Source of the DNA: Actinomycetota bacterium
Lineage (GTDB): Bacteria; Actinomycetota; Acidimicrobiia; Acidimicrobiales; CADCTF01
Assembly (NCBI GenBank): GCA_019348305.1
Contig: JAHWJQ010000006.1
Span: forward strand, 1 to 26,132
Direction: 5' to 3'
DNA: 26,132 nucleotides
Positions 14,711-22,439 of this stretch are shown in pieces. Each line of letters starts with the position of its first letter. Position 1 is the first letter of the stretch. The notes beneath the pieces are model-generated. The model made no database searches, had not been told where the DNA came from, and worked only from the letters and a program-made list of their open reading frames with translations. A program made the translations under genes and the position numbers.

Positions 14711-16492
14711 ATGGGAACGACGGTTGCCGACGCCCTTGTGCAGCGCCTGAACGAGTGGGAGGTCGACCTCGTCTTCGGTTACCCGGGTGACGGGATCAAC
14801 GGGATCCTCGCCGCCTTGCAGCGCGCCGGGGACCGGCCGCGATTCATCCAGGCCCGCCACGAGGAGATGTCGGCGTTCGAGGCCTGCGGCTACTCCAAGT
14901 TCTCGGGGCGGGTCGGCGTGTGCCTGGCCACCTCGGGGCCCGGCGCCATCCACCTGCTCAACGGGCTCTACGACGCCAAGCTCGACCACGTCCCCGTGGT
15001 GGCCGTCGTCGGCCAGCAGGCCCGCACCGCCCTGGGCGGTCACTACCAACAAGAGGTGGACCTGGTCAGCCTGTTCAAGGACGTGGCCCATGAGTACGTC
15101 CATATGGCAACGACGCCGGCGCAGTTCCCCATGCTCATCGACAGGGCCATCCGCATCGCCTACGCCGAGCGCTCCCCGACGTGCGTGATCGTGCCCGCCG
15201 ACCTGCAGGAGGAGCCCTACGAGGCTCCGCAGCACGCCTTCAAGATGGTGCCGAGCAGCATGGGCTGGACGCGCCCGGACACAGTCCCGGCCGCCACCCA
15301 GCTGCAGGTGGCGGCCGACGTGTTGAACCAGGGCGACCGGGTGGCGGTCCTGGTCGGCCAGGGGGCACGCCACGCGGCCGCTGAGGTGGTTCAGGCAGCC
15401 GACGTGCTGGGGGCCGGTGTGGCCAAGGCCCTCCTCGGCAAGGACGTGCTCCCCGACGACCTCCCCTTCGTCACCGGGTCCATCGGGCTGCTCGGCACCA
15501 AGCCGAGCTACGAGTTGATGATGGGCTGTGACACCCTGCTGATGATCGGCTCCAGCTTCCCCTACACCCAGTTCCTCCCGCCCTTCGGACAGGCCCGCGG
15601 GGTGCAGATCGACATCAGCGGCAAGATGATCGGCCTGCGCTACCCGATGGAGGTCAACCTTGTCGGGGACAGCCGCGCCACGCTGCAGGCCCTCCTGCCG
15701 CTCCTCGAGCCCAAGCCCAACCGTCCGTGGCGGCAGGGGATCGAAGACGAGGTGCGCCGGTGGTGGGAGATCGTCGAGGCCCGGGCCATGAACGACGCCG
15801 ACCCCATCAACCCCCAGCGGGTGTTCTGGGAGCTCTCCCCCCGTCTTCCCGACAACGCCATCCTGACCTCCGACTCGGGGTCGGCCGCCAACTGGTACGC
15901 GCGAGACGTCAAGCTGCGGGCCGGCATGCGCGGGTCGCTGTCGGGGACCCTCGCCACCATGGGCCCCGGCGTCCCCTACGCCATCGGTGCCAAGTTCGCC
16001 CACCCCGATCGCCCGGCCATCGCCCTGGTGGGCGACGGCGCCATGCAGATGAACGGGTTGGCCGAGCTGATCACCATCGCCAAGTACTGGCAGGAGTGGG
16101 ACGACCCGCGCCTGGTGGTCCTCGTGCTCCACAACAACGACTTGAACCAGGTGACCTGGGAGATGCGGGCCATGGGCGGCTTTCCCAAGTTCGAGGCGTC
16201 CCAGAAGCTGCCCGACGTGGACTACGCGGCCTTCGCCCAGTCCCTCGGGCTCTCGGGGTTGCGCGTCGACCGCCCCGATCAGCTCGGCCCGGCCTGGGAC
16301 CAGGCGTTCTCCGCCGACCGTCCCTTCCTCCTCGACGCGATCACCGACCCGGAAGTCCCACCCCTGCCGCCCCACGTGGAGTGGAAGCAGGCCAAGGCGC
16401 TGATGTCGGCCCTGATGAAGGGCGACCCGGCGGCGGGCGACATCGTGCGCCAGGCGTTCAGAGGCAAGGTCGAGGAGTTCACCCACAGATGA
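14711..16492 (+). CDS. Thiamine-diphosphate enzyme, pyruvate oxidase-like
   Basis: The 593-residue protein shows the three-domain layout of the pyruvate oxidase/acetolactate synthase family. The N-terminal PYR domain has ARHEE with catalytic Glu51 and LATSGPGAIHLLNGLYDAK. The central FAD-type domain carries VLVGQGA and ALLGKDVLPDD. The C-terminal PP domain binds Mg-ThDP through GDGAMQ (441 onward) and HNN (474-476). It probably decarboxylates a 2-oxo acid. Genes of this type regularly accompany GMC dehydrogenases, suggesting oxidation of a hydroxy acid and then decarboxylation of the product (inference). The exact substrate is unknown. AGAGGA precedes the ATG. Its stop overlaps the start of the degraded enolase-superfamily gene. 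Confidence 0.9.
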   Translation: MGTTVADALVQRLNEWEVDLVFGYPGDGINGILAALQRAGDRPRFIQARHEEMSAFEACGYSKFSGRVGVCLATSGPGAIHLLNGLYDAKLDHVPVVAVVGQQARTALGGHYQQEVDLVSLFKDVAHEYVHMATTPAQFPMLIDRAIRIAYAERSPTCVIVPADLQEEPYEAPQHAFKMVPSSMGWTRPDTVPAATQLQVAADVLNQGDRVAVLVGQGARHAAAEVVQAADVLGAGVAKALLGKDVLPDDLPFVTGSIGLLGTKPSYELMMGCDTLLMIGSSFPYTQFLPPFGQARGVQIDISGKMIGLRYPMEVNLVGDSRATLQALLPLLEPKPNRPWRQGIEDEVRRWWEIVEARAMNDADPINPQRVFWELSPRLPDNAILTSDSGSAANWYARDVKLRAGMRGSLSGTLATMGPGVPYAIGAKFAHPDRPAIALVGDGAMQMNGLAELITIAKYWQEWDDPRLVVLVLHNNDLNQVTWEMRAMGGFPKFEASQKLPDVDYAAFAQSLGLSGLRVDRPDQLGPAWDQAFSADRPFLLDAITDPEVPPLPPHVEWKQAKALMSALMKGDPAAGDIVRQAFRGKVEEFTHR

Positions 16493-17030
16493 CGACGGCG
16501 ACGCCGACGGTCGAGCGCGTCGTCGCCCGCGCCTTTCCGCGTCCCCTGTCGGACCTCAAGGTCGGCTTCTCGGCCTTCCGCTGGTGGTGCTGCTCGACGG
16601 CGTCCACTACGCCGGGCCGATCTACGGGAGCGGCGACTTCACCTCCTAGTCCCTCGATCGCCTCCGCTCCCAGCTGGCCGGGTGGGTGGAACAGCGCATC
16701 CCCCGATTCAAGATGAAGGTTGGCCGCCACCCGGAGGACGATCGGGCCCGGGTGAGAGACGCCGTCGGCGAAGGCACCGAGCTGTTCGTCGACGCCAACG
16801 GCGCCTACACCCGCAAACAGGCGTTGGCCCCGGCGGAGTGCTACCCGGACCACGGTGTGACCTGGCTCGAGTACTTGCACGACCACGTCCGGGTTGAGCA
16901 CCTGCTGTTCGACGGGGCGCTGGGCCCGGAGCCAGGCGGGGTGCTGCGCCGTGACCGCAGCCAGGCCGGGCTGGGCCTGGAGCTGCGAGCGGCTGACGCC
17001 GAGCGGTGGGGGGTGGCGGCGTGGTCGTGA
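16489..17030 (+). pseudogene. Mandelate racemase/enolase superfamily enzyme, decayed
   Basis: Remnants of an enolase-superfamily dehydratase/racemase are visible in several frames. The N-terminus VERVVARAF is joined directly to DLK, which normally lies about 80 residues later. A one-base loss near 16563 shifts the frame to RLLGLPLVVLLDGV and YGSGDFTS, which ends in a TAG at 16647-16649. The frame continues as LRSQLAGWVEQRIPRFKMKVGRHPEDD and ELFVDANGAYTRKQAL, which hold the KxK and D-x-N metal/base motifs. At about 16870 VTW is joined to EYLHDHVRVEHLLFD, deleting roughly 100 residues with the remaining metal ligands. Two large deletions, a frameshift and a nonsense codon make it a clear pseudogene. 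Confidence 0.85.
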
Positions 17031-18067
17031 ACGCAGCGATCATCGGCCTCGGCACTGCCGCCCCTCAGCCCATCGACCAGGACCGGCTGTGGGAGGAGTT
17101 CTTCGCTGACCACTTCGCCGATGCGCCCGCCGCCCGGGCCATCTTCCGCCGCTCTGGGGTGCGGAGCCGGGGTGGCTGCGTGGTGCCCATGAAGGAAGAC
17201 GTCCGGGAGTGGGCCACCGGGGCCCGCATGCGCCGGTTCGTGGAGGAGGCGGTGCCACTCGGCCAGGAGGCGGTGGAGCACTGCCTGGCCGACGCCGGCC
17301 TCGATGCTGCCGAAGTCGACCTGTTCACCGTCGTGTCGTGCACGGGGTACACCACGCCGGGCGTCGACGTCCTCGTGGCCGGCGCGACCGGTATGCGCGC
17401 CGACGTCGAACGCCTCCACGTGGGGCACATGGGGTGCTACGCGGCGATCCCCGCGCTGGCCAGCGTCGCTGACGCTGCGGCGGCCAGAGGCAGGACCGGG
17501 GTCCTGCTGTGCGTGGAGGTGGCGAGCGTCCACGTCCAGGCGCCAACCGACGATGTCGGCCAGGTGGTGGCCCACGCCCTGTTCGCCGACGGCGCCGCCG
17601 CGGTGGCCGTGGCCCCCCGGCGCCAGGGGCTGGAGGTCGTGGACGTGGCCGCCCGAACGGACGCGGCCAACGGCGGCCACATGGGGTGGGACGTCACGGA
17701 GCACGGCTTTCGCATGGCGCTTTCCCCCGACGTGCCCGCCATCCTCGCCGGCCATGTCAAGAGCACCGTCGACGAGCTGCTCGGGCGCCACGGCCTCGGG
17801 ATCGCCGATGTGGCGGCGTGGGCCGTGCACCCCGGGGGCCCGAGGATCCTCGACGTCGTGGGAGAGCGCCTGGGGCTCGACGAGGACCAGCTCGGCGCCT
17901 CCCGTGAGGTCCTCGCCACGGCGGGCAACACCTCCTCTGCGACGGTCCTGCTGATCCTGGAGCGGGTCCTCGCCACCCAACCCCTCGCCCCAGGCGGTCC
18001 CGTCGTCCTGATGGCCTTCGGGCCCGGCCTCACCCTCTACACGGCGTTGCTGCGGCTGCCCCAGTGA
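17027..18067 (+). CDS. Type III polyketide synthase (chalcone/stilbene synthase family)
   Basis: The 346-residue protein has the complete catalytic triad: Cys137 in HMGCYAA, His268 in AVHPGGPRIL, and Asn301 in TAGNTSSATVLL, with the His-Asn spacing of 33 seen in plant chalcone synthase. The thiolase fold is completed by GVRSRG, SCTGYTTPGVD, and the C-terminal GPGLTLYTALL loop that shapes the active site. It would extend an acyl-CoA with malonyl-CoA into a pyrone, resorcinol or similar product. GTG 17027 gives a 4-base overlap with the pseudogene's stop and has GGGGGGTGG about 10 bases upstream; in-frame GTGs at 17021 and 17006 are alternatives. No partner methyltransferase or oxidase lies next to it on this strand. 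Confidence 0.87.
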   Translation: MNAAIIGLGTAAPQPIDQDRLWEEFFADHFADAPAARAIFRRSGVRSRGGCVVPMKEDVREWATGARMRRFVEEAVPLGQEAVEHCLADAGLDAAEVDLFTVVSCTGYTTPGVDVLVAGATGMRADVERLHVGHMGCYAAIPALASVADAAAARGRTGVLLCVEVASVHVQAPTDDVGQVVAHALFADGAAAVAVAPRRQGLEVVDVAARTDAANGGHMGWDVTEHGFRMALSPDVPAILAGHVKSTVDELLGRHGLGIADVAAWAVHPGGPRILDVVGERLGLDEDQLGASREVLATAGNTSSATVLLILERVLATQPLAPGGPVVLMAFGPGLTLYTALLRLPQ

Positions 18068-18285
18068 GGCGACCGCCGTCCACCATGTTCGTGAGCCGCG
18101 GCCCTGTCCGCCTCTTGGTACTGATCGTCGAGGACGACCGCGCCCTCGCCGAGTTGGCCGGAGGAGGAGTGATGGGGTCCTACCAGGCCGATCACGGTTT
18201 GGTCACAATCCCTACGCTGTTCGCACAGCGGCCACCACCGTGGGAAGAGAAGAAAAGACAAAGCGAGACAGGAAGGAGGACTGCC

Positions 18286-18567
18286 ATGCGCGCGGTCTGG
18301 AACGGAGTGAAGCTCGCTGAGAGCCAGGACACGGTGATGGTCGAGGGTAACCACTATTTCCCGCCTCAAAGCATCAACGGTGAGTACCTGAGGAGAAGCG
18401 ACACGCACACGACGTGCCCGTGGAAGGGGCGAGCCAGCTACTACACGCTGGAAGTCGACGGCAAGGTCAACGCCGACGCCGCCTGGTACTACCCGGACCC
18501 CAAGCCGGCCGCAGCGGAGATCAAGGACCACGTCGCCTTTTGGCGCGGCGTCGACATCGAGCCGTAA
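18286..18567 (+). CDS. DUF427 protein
   Basis: The 93-residue protein is a single DUF427 domain of normal length: RAVWNGVKLAESQDTVMVEGNHYFP and PPQSINGEYL, then TTCPWKGRASYY, and AAWYYPDPKPAAAEIKDHVAFW ending RGVDIEP. The family folds as a small beta barrel, and its biochemical function is unknown. A strong GGAAGGAGGA lies 5 bases before the ATG. The 218 bases before it hold no gene that I can support, although a short frame from 18064 exists. The downstream hairpin at 18572-18593 separates it from the convergent acyl-CoA-dehydrogenase-like gene. Confidence 0.9.
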   Translation: MRAVWNGVKLAESQDTVMVEGNHYFPPQSINGEYLRRSDTHTTCPWKGRASYYTLEVDGKVNADAAWYYPDPKPAAAEIKDHVAFWRGVDIEP

Positions 18568-18571
18568 CCAG

Positions 18572-18593
18572 GGGGCGCCACCATGGTCGCCCC
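18572..18593. terminator. Hairpin between convergent genes, likely bidirectional terminator
   Basis: GGGGCG (18572-18577) and CGCCCC (18588-18593) form a 6-bp stem around CCACCATGGT, which itself contains the palindrome ACCATGGT. It sits exactly in the 28-base gap between the TAA of the DUF427 gene and the stop of the minus-strand gene. There is no T-tract, as is common in high-GC actinobacteria, so the terminator role is inferred from position. Confidence 0.5.
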
Positions 18594-18595
18594 GT

Positions 18596-19771
18596 TCACC
18601 ACGGTGGCTCCTCGACCGCCTGGGGGTCGAGACCCAACAGCGCGGCGCCCAGGTAGTCGGCGCAGACGTCGCTGCGGGGGGGCATGACGGCACCGAAACG
18701 GGCGTCACGAAAGGCCCGCTCGATGGGTGAGCCCCGGGAGAGGGCGCCGAGGCCGCACGCCTCGGCCAGGTTGGCCGCCGCCTCCATGGCCACGTCGCCG
18801 GCGAGCAGCTTGGCCCGGTAGACCGAGCGGTTCGTGTCCGGCTCGCCCGGGCGCTGGTCGACCAGGTCGCCGGCTCGTTCCACCGCCAACCGAGCGGCCG
18901 CCACCGCAGCATCGGCGCGTCCGAGCCGGGAGCGCACCGCCGCCCCTCGCCGGTGAGCACTGACGAGGAAACCCCGGGCGGCATCGATGACCGCCTCGGC
19001 GAGGCCGACGTACACGGCTGCGTAAGAGGCGACGAGCCACTGGGGCATGGCGTAGGCCATCAACACGGCGATGCCCTCGACTCCGAGGAGGGCCGATCGT
19101 GGCACCCACGTGTCGAGCCGGGCGCCCCGGCTTGCGGTCGCTCGCATTCCGAGGGGGTCCCACTCGCCCTCGACGTCGAGGCTTGCGCCGGGAAGAAAGA
19201 AGTAGGAGACCACAGGGGCAGTGTCCGGACGGTCCTCGTCGGCCTCCCTGCGGGCGGCGACGAGGTACCCGTCGAGGTGGCCGGCGCCCGAAGAGGCAAC
19301 CTTGGACCCGACGAGGCGGAAGCCGTCCCCCTCCGGGCGGTACCGCGTCCGCAGACGCGACAGGCGCGACCCCACGCCGGCTTCACTGATCGCCACCCCG
19401 TAGATGGCGCCCGATGCCGCCTCGCGCAGGACCCGGTCCCGCTCGTGCAAGAAGTCCTCGGAGGCACCGAGCGCACGTGCGAGATCACCGGTGATGCCCG
19501 CCAGGCCACCTGTCACCGACGCGTGCATGTTGAACAGCAGCGCTGTCGCCGCGCTGGCCCGGCCCAGCTCCATCGCCACCTGCACGTACTCGGCGAACCC
19601 CGCGCCCAGTCCTCCCAGGTTGGCGGGCACCATGAGCCCCGCCAGCCCTTCGGCTCGAAGGTCCTCCACGTCGTCGACCGGGAACGAAGCGTCGCGGTCG
19701 TGCTGTTCGGCTCGCGCCGCCAGCTTCGGGGCCACCCTTCGGGCACGCTCGATCGGCGACTGTGTCACCAC
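18596..19771 (-). CDS. Acyl-CoA dehydrogenase-like flavoprotein
   Basis: The 391-residue protein follows the ACAD layout. An N-terminal helical domain (DLRAEGLAGLMVPANLGGLGAG; LLFNMHASVTGGLAG) is followed by a beta domain (GVAISEAGVGSRLSRLRTRYR; EWDPLGMRATASRGARLD) and a C-terminal helical bundle ending ARFGAVMPPRSDVCADYLG. The usual YEGT-type C-terminal signature and its Glu are not visible, so it may be an atypical dehydrogenase or a DszC/hydroxylase-type flavoprotein. It is the second gene of a minus-strand pair. The tandem GTG GTG at 19771 and 19768 overlaps the methyltransferase stop; 19768 would give the common 4-base GTGA overlap. Confidence 0.85.
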   Translation of the reverse strand: MVTQSPIERARRVAPKLAARAEQHDRDASFPVDDVEDLRAEGLAGLMVPANLGGLGAGFAEYVQVAMELGRASAATALLFNMHASVTGGLAGITGDLARALGASEDFLHERDRVLREAASGAIYGVAISEAGVGSRLSRLRTRYRPEGDGFRLVGSKVASSGAGHLDGYLVAARREADEDRPDTAPVVSYFFLPGASLDVEGEWDPLGMRATASRGARLDTWVPRSALLGVEGIAVLMAYAMPQWLVASYAAVYVGLAEAVIDAARGFLVSAHRRGAAVRSRLGRADAAVAAARLAVERAGDLVDQRPGEPDTNRSVYRAKLLAGDVAMEAAANLAEACGLGALSRGSPIERAFRDARFGAVMPPRSDVCADYLGAALLGLDPQAVEEPPW

Positions 19772-20493
19772 TTGCGCCCGACACCCTGGTACACCCCGGC
19801 CAGCGAACCGGTGGGGAGCATGCGCACCGTCCGCGACCGGTCCACGAGGAAGCGGAGGTAGTCGACTCCCGATGGTCGCAGGCCGCTCAGCGATACGCGG
19901 ACGCCGTGGGAGGCGAACGCGTCCACCACCCGCTCCGGCACCACGAACAGCGCCGGGTCGTGGATGTTCCGCGGCGGCCCTCCGGGCATGCGCTCTCCGA
20001 TCGTCACCAGCGACAACCGCGCCCAGCGGGTGTTGTTGATCGTGTCGAACACCACCGAGCCACCCGGTCCCAAGATACGGGAGATCTCACCGCACACCGC
20101 CTCGACGTCGGCCACGTGCTCGAAGAGTTCTCCGGCCACGACGACCTGCGCCGCCCCATCCGCGAAAGGAAGCCGAGTGGCGTCGGCGCCCACAGGGACG
20201 ACGCCGTGGGAGTGGGCGAGCCGCAGCGCCGAGAGTGTGAGGTCCACCCCGACGTGGTGATAGCCCGACAGGTGGGGCGCCAGCACGCCGCCCCCGCACC
20301 CGACGTCGACGAGCAGCGCGCCCGGGTGGCGCGGGGGAGGCACCAGCCTGGCGCGGGCGGCGGCGAGCCAGTGGAGCGCAGCGAACTCCCCATCGGGCTT
20401 CCACCACTCGCCGGCCAGGTCGTCGTACTGGCGGCGGTCGTTTGGGGGTCTTACGGGGGTAGGCACGACGGGCGACGCATCCGATGCTTCCAC
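19765..20493 (-). CDS. UbiG-like SAM-dependent methyltransferase
   Basis: The 242-residue class I methyltransferase has motif I DVGCGGG at 63-69. The preceding WWKPDGEFAALHWL resembles the UbiG/Coq3 segment before motif I, and the AdoMet acidic residue follows in GVDLTLSAL. Motif II/post-I ADATRLPFADGAAQVVVAGELFEHV and motif III ILGPGGSVVFDTIN are present. This points to O-methylation of a phenolic or quinone-like substrate; the true substrate is unknown. The start at GTG 20493 lacks a clear Shine-Dalgarno and is uncertain. It overlaps the acyl-CoA-dehydrogenase-like gene, so the two are probably co-transcribed and may act on the same metabolite. It is divergent from the rhodanese gene. Confidence 0.87.
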   Translation of the reverse strand: MEASDASPVVPTPVRPPNDRRQYDDLAGEWWKPDGEFAALHWLAAARARLVPPPRHPGALLVDVGCGGGVLAPHLSGYHHVGVDLTLSALRLAHSHGVVPVGADATRLPFADGAAQVVVAGELFEHVADVEAVCGEISRILGPGGSVVFDTINNTRWARLSLVTIGERMPGGPPRNIHDPALFVVPERVVDAFASHGVRVSLSGLRPSGVDYLRFLVDRSRTVRMLPTGSLAGVYQGVGRKW

Positions 20494-20570
20494 GTCAGCC
20501 AGGATGGCACCAGGGGAAGAGACGCGAACATCCAGTGACGCCCACCAACTCGAAACCGCGAAGGAGGCAC

Positions 20571-21260
20571 ATGCCCACCGAGGTCGACCGCCATGAAGTG
20601 CAGCGCCTGGTGACCACCGGCGCCCAACTCGTCGACGTGATGCCCACCGCCGAGTGGGAAGAGTCCCACATCGCGGGCGCCATTCACGTGCCGCTCAAAG
20701 CGCTGAGCGAGCTCGCCCCCGAGCGGCTCGATCCGACGCGTCCCGTCATCACCTACTGCTACGACTCGCTCTGAGACATGAGCCCCCGAGCCGCGTGGCG
20801 ACTCGAGAGCCTGGGTTTCAACGAGGTCTACGACTACGTGGGTTCGAAGATGGACTGGATCGGAGAGGGGCTTGCCTTCGAGGGTGCGCTGGTGGATCGG
20901 CCCCGGCTCTCGACCCTTGCCGATCCTGCAGTCCCGACCTGCACCCTCGACGAGTCGGTCTCTCACGTACGAGAGCGCCTCGGTGACTGGGCGCTCTCGC
21001 TCGTTGTGACCGGCCCGAACCGAGTCGTCATCGGCCTCGTTCGCGGCGACGCCGTCCGTGGCGACGGTGGCCGGGCGGTAGCAGAGGTGATGCAGGAGGG
21101 ACCGAGCACCTACCGACCGCATGTGACGGCCCAGGAGATGTCGCCCAAGCTGAAGAACAGTTCCGCTCGATGGGTCGTCGTCACCACGCTGTCGGGTCAT
21201 CTCGTGGGCGTGGTGCAACCGGAGGAGATCCACCGGGCCGCGGAGGCAGCGAGAGCCTGA
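20571..21260 (+). CDS. Rhodanese-CBS protein with in-frame UGA in the active-site loop
   Basis: One frame runs from ATG 20571, with AAGGAGG just upstream, to a stop at 21260, and is interrupted only by TGA at 20772-20774 (codon 68). Before it lies a rhodanese N-half: AQLVDVMPTAEWEESHIAGAIHVPL, then VITYCYDSL with Cys63. After it the same domain continues without frame change: DMSPRAAWRLESLGFNEVYDY. The C-terminal half is a CBS-like pair (ESVSHVRERLGDWALSLVV; GHLVGVVQPEEIHRA). From memory, relatives have Cys where the UGA stands (C-x4-C-D-x-S). So the UGA is either selenocysteine or a Cys (TGC/TGT) to stop mutation. If it is a stop, the gene is a pseudogene, although ATG 20778 could restart the second part. 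Confidence 0.72.
20787..20805 (+). promoter_or_regulatory. Possible SECIS-like hairpin after the UGA
   Basis: CGAGCCGC (20787-20794) and GCGACTCG (20798-20805) can pair over 8 positions with one C-A mismatch, closing a GUG loop. The loop begins with G and lies 20 bases after the UGA, within the spacing generally given for bacterial SECIS elements (about 16-37). In GC-rich coding sequence such hairpins arise easily by chance, so this is only suggestive. Confidence 0.25.
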
Positions 21261-21342
21261 AGGCCCTGATGCCGCACTCGGGGTCCCTGCTCGCGAAGGC
21301 CACACAGGATGGACTGGCGGCAGGACGCACTACCCTTTGATC

Positions 21343-21723
21343 GTGCCCCGGAGCCGAGCCGTCCGTACCGGGCTGCTCGCGTTGGTCGCGCTCGCCCTGT
21401 GGGGCGTCACGCTCGAACCCGACGATCCTGCTACGCCAGCCAGCCGCGGTCGCGCCGGCACAGCGATCGTCTTGACCACTTCATCCGAGAGCGAGGCAGC
21501 CGCCTTGCGCTCGAACCTCGACCGCCCGCTTGACCGATTGAACGACGGCCGACCGCTCAAGCACCGTTGGCCGCCGCTCCCTTCGGTCCTTTCGGCAGTG
21601 GCGGCGCTCGTTGCCCTCGCTGGTCGCGTCGTTGGCCGCCCATGTGTGGTCACCGCCACCCTGCATGGCGGCCGGCTGCCCGCCGGGCCCCGCGGGCCCC
21701 CTTCCTTTCAGCTCGCCCTGTAG
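21343..21723 (+). CDS. Small hypothetical protein with two hydrophobic segments
   Basis: The frame from GTG 21343 gives 126 residues; a TTG at 21337 is two codons longer. It begins with basic residues and the hydrophobic helix TGLLALVALALWGVTL. A polar middle (TSSESEAAALRSNLDRPLDRLND) is followed by a second helix, PSVLSAVAALVALAGRVVG. It would be a small membrane or secreted protein. GC-rich third positions support coding. No homology is recognised and no strong Shine-Dalgarno is seen. It sits just upstream of the antiporter pair but is separated from it by a hairpin and about 230 bases. Confidence 0.45.
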   Translation: MPRSRAVRTGLLALVALALWGVTLEPDDPATPASRGRAGTAIVLTTSSESEAAALRSNLDRPLDRLNDGRPLKHRWPPLPSVLSAVAALVALAGRVVGRPCVVTATLHGGRLPAGPRGPPSFQLAL

Positions 21724-21726
21724 TCG

Positions 21727-21745
21727 CGCCAGGGTGCACCTGGCG
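21727..21745 (+). terminator. Perfect 7-bp hairpin after the small membrane protein gene
   Basis: CGCCAGG (21727-21733) and CCTGGCG (21739-21745) pair perfectly around GTGCA, starting four bases after a TAG stop. No T-tract follows. The position suggests a terminator or attenuator. The following 210 bases up to the antiporter subunit contain no gene I can support. Confidence 0.4.
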
Positions 21746-21956
21746 ATGACCAAAGCAAAAGAACCACCGATCTCGGCCGCCGCGGGACGGGTGGCTGGCG
21801 GTGGGCAACGCCCACAAGGGTCGGACCAAGATGACGGATCTCCCACGCGACGGTTGGAAGGTGCAGATCCCGACCCATATCGGAGACGCGCTCCGGGCAA
21901 GAGGCGCTCCGGCCACGCCGTAAGCGGCCGAAATGGCACGACCGAAGGGACCGAAC

Positions 21957-22439
21957 ATGGCTGAGGTGAGGGAGACGCGACTGCCGGGGGTCGGCGTTCG
22001 CCACGAGTTCACCACCGCATCCGGCGAGCGGCTCGCGGTGCTCTCGCACCGCAGCGGAAGACGCGAGCTGGTCATCTACGACCGCCAGGATCCTGACGCG
22101 GCGACGACGGTGCTCCATCTGAGCGGGGACGACACCCGAACGCTGGCAGAGCTACTCGGAGCGACCCAGGTGAGTGAAGCGCTGACTGCGGTGCAACAAC
22201 AGCTTCAGGGCCTCGCCATGGAGTGGATCACCCTGCCCCGGGGGTCACGGTTCGCCAACGCCACCATCGGGGACGGCCAGTTCCGCACCCGCACCGGCGT
22301 GTCGATCGTGGCGGTTCTGCGCGGCGAGACGACCATCCCGGCACCGGGACCGGAACACCGGTTCCAGGCGGACGACATCGTTGTTGCCGTCGGGACCCCA
22401 GAGGGCCTGGCCCAGCTGCGCGACCTGCTCCTGACGTGA
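21957..22439 (+). CDS. Cation/proton antiporter regulatory subunit, KhtT-like (TrkA-C domain)
   Basis: The 160-residue cytoplasmic protein has an N-terminal segment typical of KhtT relatives (ETRLPGVGVRHEFTTASGERLAVL and SHRSGRRELVIYD). The C-terminal RCK_C/TrkA-C domain is LPRGSRFANATIGDGQFRTRTGVS, then IVAVLRGETTIPAPGPEHRFQADDIVVAVG. Such domains bind nucleotides or ions and gate a partner antiporter. GAAGGGA lies just before ATG 21957; an in-frame ATG at 21933 is less well placed. Its stop overlaps the GTG of the antiporter gene (GTGA), the normal KhtT-KhtU gene order. Confidence 0.9.
   Translation: MAEVRETRLPGVGVRHEFTTASGERLAVLSHRSGRRELVIYDRQDPDAATTVLHLSGDDTRTLAELLGATQVSEALTAVQQQLQGLAMEWITLPRGSRFANATIGDGQFRTRTGVSIVAVLRGETTIPAPGPEHRFQADDIVVAVGTPEGLAQLRDLLLT

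Noticed and set aside
14663..16486. Long minus-strand open frame (607 codons) opposite the ThDP enzyme
   Set aside because: Same antisense effect; the plus-strand gene has complete catalytic motifs.
18064..18285. Upstream extension of the DUF427 frame with a response-regulator-like snippet (LVLIVEDDRALAELA)
   Set aside because: DUF427 has its normal length from ATG 18286 with a strong RBS; the snippet is too short to be a receiver domain.
21831..21920. Mini-frame MTDLPRDGWKVQIPTHIG before the antiporter subunit
   Set aside because: Only about 29 codons, no clear RBS and no recognised family.
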